Source of the DNA: RGIG3077 sp964490175
GTDB taxonomy: Bacteria; Bacillota; Clostridia; Oscillospirales; Ruminococcaceae
Direction of reading: 5' to 3'
DNA length: 56,557 nt
Assembly: GCA_964490175.1 (NCBI GenBank)
Contig: CAZBAI010000011.1
Span: forward strand, 1 to 56,557
Made by a program: the position numbers and the translations under genes. Shown one piece after another: positions 15,802 through 23,627 of this stretch. The notes under the pieces are model-generated. The model saw only the letters and a program-made list of their open reading frames with translations, was not told where the DNA came from and did no database searches. Positions within the stretch are counted from its first letter, which is position 1; each line of letters opens with the position of its first letter.

Positions 15802-16086
15802 CTAAATCAGCAAATAACCCAAGGCAAGCAGCAAAGTAAGGTCAGCACCGTCGCTTGCCAGCAAAATAATCAGCACGACGAGAAGAAGCCTTTCAAAATC
15901 GATTTTTTCGTCACCGAAAAGCCGCTGTACAATATTCGGCAAAACGCTTTGCGCAAAGTTTTCGTTTGCCTTTGGCGAAACGCTCTCGCTTTTTTCTTCA
16001 AAATCCTCGGGCTGATTGCGAATGCGTGAGGAATAAGCAGGCGTATTATTGCCCTGCACAGAACCGAATTGTCCGATTTGCGGCAT
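15802..16086 (-). CDS. Small protein with C-terminal Leu-rich hydrophobic segment, unknown function
   Basis: This 94-residue protein is not recognised. Residues 1-60 are polar and probably disordered (Gln/Asn/Ser/Glu). The end, DFERLLLVVLIILLASDGADLTLLLALGYLLI, forms two hydrophobic stretches split by an Asp-containing turn, like a short membrane hairpin. AAGGA precedes the ATG. It is the third gene of a four-gene minus-strand operon, 36 bases after the 116-residue gene and 58 bases before the VanY-like gene. Confidence 0.7.
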   Translation of the reverse strand: MPQIGQFGSVQGNNTPAYSSRIRNQPEDFEEKSESVSPKANENFAQSVLPNIVQRLFGDEKIDFERLLLVVLIILLASDGADLTLLLALGYLLI

Positions 16087-16122
16087 AATATCCTTTCAAG
16101 CCTCCCTCTATTTCTTGCTCTG

Positions 16123-16473
16123 TCAAATCAAATTTTCAAGCAAGCCGCTTTCTTTGGCGGCTTTGGCTATGTCGATAGCTCGCATAAGCTTTATTGCACG
16201 GTCGATTCGCTCTTGCCTTGAAGGACAAAGGTGCGCACGCAACGCCAACAGCAATTGGCTGTTTTTATTGTCGCCGCCGCTGTTTTCAAAGGCGCTTAAA
16301 AGCTTTGATATTGCCGCAAAATCCGGCACGCTCTGTTCGGAAACATCGCTTGCATCAGCGCCCTTTTCGCTTGAATTTATCTCCTCGGAAAGCATTTGCG
16401 CAAGTTCTTCAAGCTGTTTGCGGCTTTCTTTATCCGACATGATTTGCGCAAGCTTAGACATCATATCGTCCAT
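16123..16473 (-). CDS. Small acidic helical protein, unknown function
   Basis: This 116-residue protein is not recognised as a named family. It is predicted to be helical with three parts: an acidic N-terminal helix (SKLAQIMSDKESRKQLEELAQML), a variable Ser/Asp/Glu linker, and a C-terminal module SQLLLALRAHLCPSRQERIDRAIKLMRAIDIAKAAKESGLLENL. I recall similar end modules in hypothetical proteins of Oscillospiraceae, which I cannot check here. It starts 6 bases after the stop of the 83-residue gene with a weak ribosome site, consistent with translational coupling. Confidence 0.75.
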   Translation of the reverse strand: MDDMMSKLAQIMSDKESRKQLEELAQMLSEEINSSEKGADASDVSEQSVPDFAAISKLLSAFENSGGDNKNSQLLLALRAHLCPSRQERIDRAIKLMRAIDIAKAAKESGLLENLI

Positions 16474-16479
16474 GTTATA

Positions 16480-16731
16480 TTATTTCTTTTTTGAAATTTT
16501 TTCATAAAGCGCTTTCATTTGCGGAGAGCTGACAAGCTTTTGCACCAGTTCGGGGTTGTTTATTGCCGCATTCAGCTTTGCGCTTTCTTCTTTGCTCATA
16601 TTCTTCAGCGCCGAGTCGAAGTTTCCGCTTGCAAATTCGCTTTTTAAGCGTGATTTCGGTATGCCGAGCTTTTTGGCAGCCACATCAAACAGTGCGTCGG
16701 CACTTTTTTCGTCAAAATTGCTGTTGTTCAA
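16480..16731 (-). CDS. Small helical protein, first gene of the unknown operon
   Basis: The 83-residue product is mostly helical and soluble: DALFDVAAKKLGIPKSRLKSEF, then SKEESAKLNAAINNPELVQKLVSSPQMKALYEKISKKK. It has a NPELVQKLVSSPQ segment and a basic C-terminal tail, and no membrane helix. The start is TTG at 16731, chosen because a full AGGAGG sits 8 bases upstream and no ATG or GTG is as well placed. Function unknown. Confidence 0.7.
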   Translation of the reverse strand: MNNSNFDEKSADALFDVAAKKLGIPKSRLKSEFASGNFDSALKNMSKEESAKLNAAINNPELVQKLVSSPQMKALYEKISKKK

Positions 16732-16764
16732 GGTTAAATCCTCCTAAATTTGTATATGGTTTTT

Positions 16765-16781
16765 GCAAATTTGATATTTGC
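16765..16781. other. 17-bp inverted repeat between divergent genes
   Basis: GCAAAT-N5-ATTTGC lies in the 131-bp gap between the small-protein operon (leftward) and the YfcE-like gene (rightward), directly beside the rightward -35 box. It could be an operator shared by both; this is only suggestive in AT-rich DNA. Confidence 0.35.
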
Positions 16782-16805
16782 TTTTTTTACAGTTTATGCT
16801 ATAAT
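16778..16805 (+). promoter_or_regulatory. Probable promoter of the phosphoesterase-YfhO-Nudix operon
   Basis: TTGCTT (16778-16783), 16-base spacer, perfect TATAAT (16800-16805), then 57 bases to the ATG at 16863. Confidence 0.55.
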
Positions 16806-16862
16806 AAATTGATATAGAATTTTGCAATGCGGCAAAATTAAATTTATGCAAAGGATTTTTAT

Positions 16863-17351
16863 ATGAAAATAATCGTTTTTTCCGATTCGCACGGTGCATT
16901 TAATCGCCTTGAGGATATATACACGCTTCACCCGAACGCCGACCTTTACCTGCATTTAGGTGACGGCGAACGTGATTTTGACAGGTTGATTATATCACAC
17001 GAAGAAATTCACAAAACAATTTTGGGAAACGGACTTGAACGCTATAAGCACATAGCGGGCAACTGCGATTTTGCTTCGCTAAGTCCAAGCGCCGATATAA
17101 TCGACATATGCGGGCACAAAATCTATGCCGAGCATGGGCACATCAGCGGTGTAAAGCACGGTCTTGGGGGGATAAAGAATGCGACACGGCAGCGAGGCTG
17201 CGACCTTGCGTTTTTCGGGCATACACATATTCCGCATTATGAATATGACAATGGGCTTTACCTGTTAAACCCCGGCAGTGCGCTCAGCGGCTGCTATGCC
17301 ATTGCGGATATCACGCCGAAAGGCGTGCTGATAAGCCTTGCCGAGCTTTGA
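16863..17351 (+). CDS. YfcE/MJ0936-family metallophosphoesterase
   Basis: The 162-residue protein carries the five calcineurin-like blocks: FSDSHG, LGDGERD, AGNCD, EHGH and FFGHTHIPHYE, followed by LLNPGS. These bind two metal ions. The family hydrolyses phosphodiesters in vitro; the natural substrate is generally unknown. AAGGA precedes the ATG. It is the first of three plus-strand genes and lies 29 bases before the YfhO-family gene. Confidence 0.9.
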   Translation: MKIIVFSDSHGAFNRLEDIYTLHPNADLYLHLGDGERDFDRLIISHEEIHKTILGNGLERYKHIAGNCDFASLSPSADIIDICGHKIYAEHGHISGVKHGLGGIKNATRQRGCDLAFFGHTHIPHYEYDNGLYLLNPGSALSGCYAIADITPKGVLISLAEL

Positions 17352-17380
17352 CGCCGAAATCTTGAAAGGGGAAAACTTAA

Positions 17381-19903
17381 ATGAAACAAAGCAAGCTTTT
17401 GACAGATGCAAACCATAAAGAAATGTACGGAAAGGTTTTTTGCGCCGCATTTTTGATTTTTATGTTTGCGCTTTTGCCGACTGTGATATACAATAAAGGT
17501 ATTTTTTTGTATTACGGTGATTATAATGCTCAGCAAATTCCGTTCTCCTATCTTTTGCACAAGGCGCTTCGCAGCGGCGAAATAGGCTGGAGTTGGACAA
17601 CGGATTTAGGCTCTGATTTGATGACCTCATATTCGTTTTATTTGTTCGGCAGCCCGTTTTTTTGGCTGACTATCCCGTTCCCCGATTCTTGGACGGTATA
17701 TTTCATGCCTTTTTTGCTTTGCCTGAAAACGGCAACCGCCGCATTAACAGCATATGCATATATCCGCAGATTTGTGAAAAGCCGTCAGGCGGCGTTTGTC
17801 GGCGGAATGCTTTACGCTTTTTCGGGCTTTCAGCTCTACAACATATTCTTTAACCATTTCCACGATGTTACCGCTCTGTTTCCGCTGATGCTGATTGCAA
17901 TGGAAGAGCATATCAACAACAACCGCAAAGGCGTTTTTGCTTTAAGCGTTGCTTTAATGGCAACGGTCAATTACTTTTTCTTCACAGGTCAAGCGGTTTT
18001 TCTTGTAATATATTATATTGTGAGATGTCAAAGCCCCGATTTTAAAACAAATTTGAAGAAATTTGCAACGCTTGCGCTTGAAGCGATAATCGGAACGATG
18101 CTTGCCGGATTTATTCTTGCGCCCTCTGCAATTGCACTTTTGGGAAATTACCGTATATCCGAGCGGCTTTTGGGCTATGATATGGTAGCGTATAACGATA
18201 AATTGAGAATTTTGCGAATTTTGCAAAGCTTTTTCATGCTGCCCGATGTGCCCGCACGCCCGAATCTTTTCAGCTCTTCAAGCGCAAAATGGGCGTCGAT
18301 AGGCGGATATTTGCCGATGTTCTCATTAGCCGGCGTGATAAGCTTTATGCACGCAAAGAAAAAGCACTGGGCAACAAAGCTGACGGCGGTTTGCACCTTT
18401 ATGGCGTTTATACCGATACTTAACAGTGCGTTTTATATGTTCAACTCATCATATTACGCACGCTGGTATTATATGCCGATTTTGATAATGGCAATGATGA
18501 CCGCATATGCGCTGGACAACAGGCAAATCAGCTTTAAAAAAGGCATCTCCGTGTGCTTTTTCGCACTTGCCTGCTTTGCCGTTGTGGGCGTTTTGCCCTC
18601 GCTTGTAGACGGCGAAACGGTTTTTGCAAAGCTTCCCGAATATCCTGCGTATTTTTGGATAACGCTTGCGCTTTGCGTTTGTATGCTGATAATGCTCGTT
18701 TACCTGATAAGGCACCGAAAAAAGTGCGCCGATTACCTGACAAAAGCGGTCAGCTTTACGATAATCGCCTGCATACTCAGCACCTTTACAGTCACAATTT
18801 ACTGTATTTCGGCAGGACCGTACCCCAAGCCGTATGTTCAAAACACTATCGGCAGTATCGATTCTTTTGAGCTTGAGGACGATTCAAACGGATTTTGGCG
18901 TGCCGATGCCAACAACGATAATTACACAATGCTGTGGGGATACTCCTCAATGCGTTGCTTCCACAGTGTTGTAAACACTTCGATTATGGATTTTTATGAG
19001 TCCATCGGCGTTCAAAGAGATGTCGCTTCACGCCCGGATCAAAACGTTTACGCCATCAGGGGACTTTTATCCGTTCAGTATTATTTTGATACAAGCGACA
19101 GCGAATGCGATATGCCCGGATTTGTCTATTACGATACGCAGGGCAATTTCGATATTTACAAAAATGAATATTATGTGCCCATGGGCTTTACCTATGATTA
19201 CTATATAACAAAACCGCAGTTTGAGGACAAAGCCGACGCCGTTAAGGACAATATCTTGATGAAAGCAATGGTGCTCAGCTCCAAACAGATTGAAAAATAC
19301 GGCGATATTCTCGAAAAAATACCCGATGAGGCTTTGCGCCAAACAAGCAGTGACGATTATTTGAATGATTGCCTTGACAGAGCCGCAGTTTCCTGCTACG
19401 ATTTTGAATACGATTCAAAGGGATTCAGCGCAAAAATCGACCTTGAAAGCGATGAGCTTGTGTTCTTCAGCGTGCCGTATGATAGGGGATTTTCCGCAAA
19501 GGTCAACGGCGAATCTGTTGAAATCGAAAAAGTTTCCAACGGATTTATGGCGGTAAGAGTCCCTGCGGGACAATCAAACGAAATTGTGTTTGAATATCGC
19601 ACATACGGTCTTTTTGAGGGAATAATAATCACCTTGGCGGGAGCGGCGCTTTTTGCGATTTATATGGCAGTTTGCAAATTCTCCAAAAAGCGTGACAGAT
19701 TGGCTGTTCACACACATTTTTATGATTATGACACAACGTTTGCAAGCGCTTGCAAAGCATATGAAAAATCGCAGCTTGAAAACTTTGAAAAAGATGCAGC
19801 TGCCGAAAATGAAAATTTTGAGGACAAAACGCCGCTTGAAAACACTAATACGGAAAACAATAATACGGAAAACGAAAAGGGAGATGAATCGAATGCATCT
19901 TGA
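17381..19903 (+). CDS. YfhO-family membrane protein (probable GT-C glycosyltransferase)
   Basis: 840 residues. About a dozen membrane helices (residues 20-480) are followed by an extracytoplasmic beta-rich domain (about 490-740), one more helix near 750-770, and an Asn/Glu/Thr-rich cytoplasmic tail. The first loop has YYGDYNAQQIPF, the conserved acidic motif of YfhO proteins (PF09586), which glycosylate cell-surface polymers such as lipoteichoic acid in Bacillus. GAAAGGGG precedes the ATG. Its end overlaps the Nudix gene by 11 bases, so the two are coupled. Acceptor and sugar cannot be read from sequence. Confidence 0.85.
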   Translation: MKQSKLLTDANHKEMYGKVFCAAFLIFMFALLPTVIYNKGIFLYYGDYNAQQIPFSYLLHKALRSGEIGWSWTTDLGSDLMTSYSFYLFGSPFFWLTIPFPDSWTVYFMPFLLCLKTATAALTAYAYIRRFVKSRQAAFVGGMLYAFSGFQLYNIFFNHFHDVTALFPLMLIAMEEHINNNRKGVFALSVALMATVNYFFFTGQAVFLVIYYIVRCQSPDFKTNLKKFATLALEAIIGTMLAGFILAPSAIALLGNYRISERLLGYDMVAYNDKLRILRILQSFFMLPDVPARPNLFSSSSAKWASIGGYLPMFSLAGVISFMHAKKKHWATKLTAVCTFMAFIPILNSAFYMFNSSYYARWYYMPILIMAMMTAYALDNRQISFKKGISVCFFALACFAVVGVLPSLVDGETVFAKLPEYPAYFWITLALCVCMLIMLVYLIRHRKKCADYLTKAVSFTIIACILSTFTVTIYCISAGPYPKPYVQNTIGSIDSFELEDDSNGFWRADANNDNYTMLWGYSSMRCFHSVVNTSIMDFYESIGVQRDVASRPDQNVYAIRGLLSVQYYFDTSDSECDMPGFVYYDTQGNFDIYKNEYYVPMGFTYDYYITKPQFEDKADAVKDNILMKAMVLSSKQIEKYGDILEKIPDEALRQTSSDDYLNDCLDRAAVSCYDFEYDSKGFSAKIDLESDELVFFSVPYDRGFSAKVNGESVEIEKVSNGFMAVRVPAGQSNEIVFEYRTYGLFEGIIITLAGAALFAIYMAVCKFSKKRDRLAVHTHFYDYDTTFASACKAYEKSQLENFEKDAAAENENFEDKTPLENTNTENNNTENEKGDESNAS

Positions 19904-20423
19904 AGAAAAAATGCTTAAAACGCAGAGCTTTTTTGAAGGCAAAATAATCAGCGTCAGCCGTGATGAAGTTGAGCTTGAAAACGGCAATATCGCCACACGT
20001 GAGGTTGTGCACCATTCGGGCGGCGTGTGTGTTATTCCGATAGATTCCGACGGCACTGTTTTTATGGTCAGGCAGTTTCGCTATCCCATGGGCAAGGCGC
20101 TGCTTGAACTGCCTGCCGGCAAGCTTGAAAAAGGTGAAAGCCATTATGACTGCGGCTTGCGTGAATTGCGTGAAGAGGTCGGAATGAGCGCCGGGAAATA
20201 TGAATACTTGGGTGAGATTTATCCGACGCCGGCTTATGTTAGCGAAAAAATTCACCTCTATCTTGCACTCAATTTAAAGCAAAACACGCAGAATTTAGAT
20301 GACGGCGAATTTCTCGATGTAGTAAAAATGCCGCTTGACGAAGCTGTAAAGCTTGTTCTTAGCGGCAAAATCTGCGATTCAAAAACGCAGATAGGAATAT
20401 TAAAGGCAAAACTTTTGCTATGA
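19893..20423 (+). CDS. Nudix hydrolase, ADP-ribose pyrophosphatase type
   Basis: The 176-residue protein has a complete Nudix box, GKLEKGESHYDCGLRELREEVG, fitting GX5EX7REUXEEXGU. The PTPAYVSEKIHLYLA segment after it is typical of NudF/ADP-ribose pyrophosphatases. It likely converts ADP-ribose to AMP and ribose 5-phosphate. Of two close ATGs, the one at 19893 is correctly spaced (9) from AAAAGGGAG; the one at 19884 touches it. The start overlaps the YfhO-family gene. The last 6 bases overlap the end of the converging spoVG. Confidence 0.88.
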   Translation: MHLEEKMLKTQSFFEGKIISVSRDEVELENGNIATREVVHHSGGVCVIPIDSDGTVFMVRQFRYPMGKALLELPAGKLEKGESHYDCGLRELREEVGMSAGKYEYLGEIYPTPAYVSEKIHLYLALNLKQNTQNLDDGEFLDVVKMPLDEAVKLVLSGKICDSKTQIGILKAKLLL

Positions 20424-20687
20424 CGTTTTTTCGGCAAGCATTTTTTCGTATTTTTCAATAACTTCACTTTCGATTGCATTGCGCAAAACGCTTGAAACAG
20501 GATGCACGACATCTCTGAATACGCCGTTTTCATCTCGCCTTGACGGCATTGCGACAAAAAGCCGCTCATCGCCCTGCACTATTTTTATATCGTGAACGGC
20601 GATAAGATTATCCAGCGTTATCGAAACAACGCCACGCAACCTTTCTTCGTTTATCAGTTTTCTGATTTTTATATCCGTTATTTGCAT
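20418..20687 (-). CDS. spoVG: Septation/regulatory protein SpoVG
   Basis: The 89-residue protein is collinear with SpoVG: MQITDIKIRKLINEERLRGVVSITLDN, then VVHDIKIV-type and LFVAMPSRR-DENG-FRDVVHPV blocks. SpoVG is a small nucleic-acid-binding regulator, involved in septum formation and sporulation in Bacillus and in global regulation in other Firmicutes. The start is well defined by CGGAG. It is a single gene divergent from murC with a 113-bp gap, and overlaps the Nudix gene tail-to-tail by 6 bases. Confidence 0.93.
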   Translation of the reverse strand: MQITDIKIRKLINEERLRGVVSITLDNLIAVHDIKIVQGDERLFVAMPSRRDENGVFRDVVHPVSSVLRNAIESEVIEKYEKMLAEKTS

Positions 20688-20800
20688 ATAATATCTCCGT
20701 TTGCTGTGGTTTGCAAAAGTATTATTTCACGCACAACGGGATTTATGCATAACATGATTTTAAGCAGAGGTCAAAATCCGCTATATGACAGGAGATTTTT

Positions 20801-22207
20801 ATGAAAAAAAATATTTTAGACGGAAAAAAACATATTCATTTTATCGGAATAGGCGGCTCGGGAATGTATCCGCTGGCGCAGATTTTGCATTCGCAGGGAT
20901 ATTTTTTGACAGGCTCGGACAATAACGAAACCGAAACCCTTGAGGCTGTGCGCAAAATGGGCATTAAAGTCTTTATGGGGCAAAGGGCGGAAAATATCGT
21001 CGGCGCAGACCTTATAGTATATTCTGCGGCGATTATGGCAGATAACGAAGAACTTGTTGCCGCAAAGCAAAGCGGTGCCGATGTGCTTGAGCGCAGCGAA
21101 CTTTTGGGCTATGTCACAAGCTGCTACGACAATGCGCTGTGCGTTTGCGGAACACACGGAAAAACCACGACAACATCTATGATAACGCAGATTTTTATGA
21201 CTGCAAATATGGATATTTCGGCGGTTGTCGGCGGAAAAATACCGTGCATCGGCGGAAGCGGCAGAGCGGGAAAAAGCGACATTTTGGTTTGCGAAGCGTG
21301 CGAATTTGTCGATACGTTTTTGAAACTGTATCCTGATATTGCGGTTGTTTTAAATGTTGACGCCGACCATCTTGATTATTTTAAAACGCTTGAAAACATT
21401 AAAAATTCATTTGAAAAATTCTGCAACATGGCAAATAAAGCGGTAATTTTTAACGGCGACGACGCCAATACCGTTGATGTTGTAAAATCGGTAAAAAACC
21501 GTGATATGATTTCATTCGGATTGGCAAAAACCAATGACTATTATGCCGATAATATACACAAAAACGACAATATGCAAACGGTTTTCGAAGTTTACGAAAA
21601 CGGCATTCCGCTTTGCGAAATTACACTCAACATCGCAGGCAGGCACAATATTTTAAATGCGCTGGCGGCAGTTGCAAGCGCACGGTATCTCAAATGCGAC
21701 AGCGAATTTATCGTTAAAGCGCTGAGAGAGTTTGCAGGCGCAAAGCGCAGATTTGAGCTTATAGGCGAAAAGCACGGCATTAGAGTTGTTGATGACTATG
21801 CGCACCACCCCGCCGAAATCGAAGCTACGCTTTCGGCGGCAAAGGAAATGGGCTATAACAATGTGTGGGCTGTTTTTCAGCCGTTTACATTTTCACGCAC
21901 GCACATTCTTCTTGATGATTTTGCAAAAGCTTTAAGCCTTGCCGACAGGGTCGTTTTGACGGATATTATGGGTTCGAGAGAGAAAAACACCTATAACATA
22001 TATACACACGATTTGGGCAAAAAAATCGAAAATGCGCTCTGGTTTGAAGATAACGACGGGCACATTCCGAGCAATGAAGAAAAGCTTGAAAACTTTAAAA
22101 AGGTTTGCGAATATATCGCAAAAAACGCAAATAAAGGCGACCTTGTCATAACGCTTGGCTGCGGCGATGTCTACAAAGCGGCAAAAATGCTGCTTGAAAT
22201 TCTTTAA
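20801..22207 (+). CDS. murC: UDP-N-acetylmuramate--L-alanine ligase
   Basis: 468 residues, the full Mur-ligase length. The N-terminal Rossmann motif is HFIGIGGSGMYPLAQIL, the ATP P-loop is GTHGKTTTTSM (about 116-126), and NVDADHLDYFKT and DDYAHHPAEIEATL are further signatures. It adds L-Ala to UDP-MurNAc in peptidoglycan synthesis. The ATG follows AGGAG. An MFS gene follows after 22 bases and is probably co-transcribed. Confidence 0.97.
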   Translation: MKKNILDGKKHIHFIGIGGSGMYPLAQILHSQGYFLTGSDNNETETLEAVRKMGIKVFMGQRAENIVGADLIVYSAAIMADNEELVAAKQSGADVLERSELLGYVTSCYDNALCVCGTHGKTTTTSMITQIFMTANMDISAVVGGKIPCIGGSGRAGKSDILVCEACEFVDTFLKLYPDIAVVLNVDADHLDYFKTLENIKNSFEKFCNMANKAVIFNGDDANTVDVVKSVKNRDMISFGLAKTNDYYADNIHKNDNMQTVFEVYENGIPLCEITLNIAGRHNILNALAAVASARYLKCDSEFIVKALREFAGAKRRFELIGEKHGIRVVDDYAHHPAEIEATLSAAKEMGYNNVWAVFQPFTFSRTHILLDDFAKALSLADRVVLTDIMGSREKNTYNIYTHDLGKKIENALWFEDNDGHIPSNEEKLENFKKVCEYIAKNANKGDLVITLGCGDVYKAAKMLLEIL

Positions 22208-22229
22208 TGCTGTTTAAACGGAGAAATTT

Positions 22230-23429
22230 ATGGCGACGCTTCTTCTTATAATAATATATATTGCATTTGTCAGTTTGGGCATACCCGATTCGCTCCTTGG
22301 TGCGGCATGGCCGGCGATTTATGTTGATATGGATTTGCCGGTGTCGTTTTTGAACATTTTGTCCGTGCTGATATCGGTTTGCACAATGATATCGAGCATG
22401 GTGTCCGCAAGGCTCATCAAGCGCTACGGAACAGCGCTTGTTGCGGCAACTTCAACGGCGCTCACCGCAATTGCGCTTTTCGGATTCAGCATATCGAAAA
22501 GCTTTTTGTGGCTGTGCCTGTTTGCAATTCCGCTTGGTGCGGGTGCAGGCGCTATTGATTCGGGGCTTAACAATTATGTCGCACTGCATTACAAAGCCAC
22601 GCACATGAGCTTTTTGCATTGCTTTTACGGCGTGGGCGTATCGCTCAGCCCATATCTTATGTCCATGGCGCTTGCCGATAATTCAAACTGGCACAAGGGC
22701 TATCGCAGTGCGTTTTTCATTCAACTGGCGATTTCGGTTATAGTCATTTTCACACTGCCCGTGTGGAAAAAAGTTAAGCACACGGCAACCGAATATGACG
22801 ATGTGCCACCGGTCACGCTCTCGTTTTTTTCGCTTGTCAAGCGTGCCGATATCCGTGCGGCGGCAATGGTTTTTCTTGCATCCTGCTCAATTGAGTTTCT
22901 TTGCGGCGTGTGGGGAAGTACGTTCCTTGTCGGCGCAAGAGGGCTTAATCCCGAAAAGGCGGCAAGGGCGATTACGTTTTATTATGTGGGAATAACGCTT
23001 GGCAGATTTTTATCCGGCGTGGCTTCAAACAAATTCACTCCGCATAAAATAATTGCCGCAGGGCAATTTACAACATTTGCGGCAGCAATGCTGTTGCTTT
23101 TTGGCAAAAATCCGATTCTCGCAACCATCGGGCTGTTTTTGGTCGGCACGGGAAACGGAGCGATATACCCGAACATGATGTATCTTACGCCTGAAAATTT
23201 CGGTGCGGATATATCCCAATCGGTAATGGGTATTCAGCTTACCGGAGCATATTTCGGCATTCTCGCAACGCCGCTTATTTTCGGCGTTTTCGCACAAAAA
23301 GTCGGCTTGTGGCTGTTTCCCTTCTTCATCGGTATTTTCTTTGCGCTGATGGTATATTACACCTTTGCCCTAAATCGGCGCACGGCAAAATTTAAAATTG
23401 CAAAAGCGCAGGCAAATTTAGAATCCTAA
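22230..23429 (+). CDS. MFS transporter
   Basis: 399 residues with 12 predicted helices in two halves. LIKRYGTALV between helices 2 and 3 corresponds to the MFS motif A region. The central LGAGAGAIDSGLNNYVALHY and SFLHCFYGVGVSLSPYLM segments resemble the FucP/sugar-type branch seen in gut Firmicutes. The substrate cannot be told. It directly follows murC and ends shortly before a strong bidirectional terminator. Confidence 0.88.
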   Translation: MATLLLIIIYIAFVSLGIPDSLLGAAWPAIYVDMDLPVSFLNILSVLISVCTMISSMVSARLIKRYGTALVAATSTALTAIALFGFSISKSFLWLCLFAIPLGAGAGAIDSGLNNYVALHYKATHMSFLHCFYGVGVSLSPYLMSMALADNSNWHKGYRSAFFIQLAISVIVIFTLPVWKKVKHTATEYDDVPPVTLSFFSLVKRADIRAAAMVFLASCSIEFLCGVWGSTFLVGARGLNPEKAARAITFYYVGITLGRFLSGVASNKFTPHKIIAAGQFTTFAAAMLLLFGKNPILATIGLFLVGTGNGAIYPNMMYLTPENFGADISQSVMGIQLTGAYFGILATPLIFGVFAQKVGLWLFPFFIGIFFALMVYYTFALNRRTAKFKIAKAQANLES

Positions 23430-23501
23430 TGCCGAAAGACTTGCTGTTTTTCCCCCCAATATTTTAAATTAAATCAAACAGATTCGGTAAAATACAGTCA
23501 A

Positions 23502-23549
23502 CAAAAACCCTCCTACGGTACAACGAAATAAACCGTAGGAGGGCTTTTT
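23502..23549. terminator. Bidirectional terminator between the MFS gene and oadA
   Basis: A perfect 12-bp stem (CCCTCCTACGGT with ACCGTAGGAGGG, loop 12) is flanked by A5 on the left and T5 on the right. It can stop both the murC-MFS transcript and the converging oad operon. Confidence 0.88.
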
Positions 23550-23582
23550 ATGCCGATAAATACAGATATATAACTTAAGCAA

Positions 23583-23627
23583 GATGTCCCTCGCCTTTTA
23601 GGCGAGGGACATCAGCGACATAGTTAT
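23583..23627. repeat. REP-like palindrome plus second repeat module, copy B
   Basis: A perfect 14-bp palindrome (GATGTCCCTCGCCT, loop TTT, 23583-23613) runs directly into a copy (23607-23627) of the 21-bp module seen at 12280-12300. No T-run follows, so it is not a normal terminator. The module extends into the last codon and stop of oadA. Confidence 0.65.
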
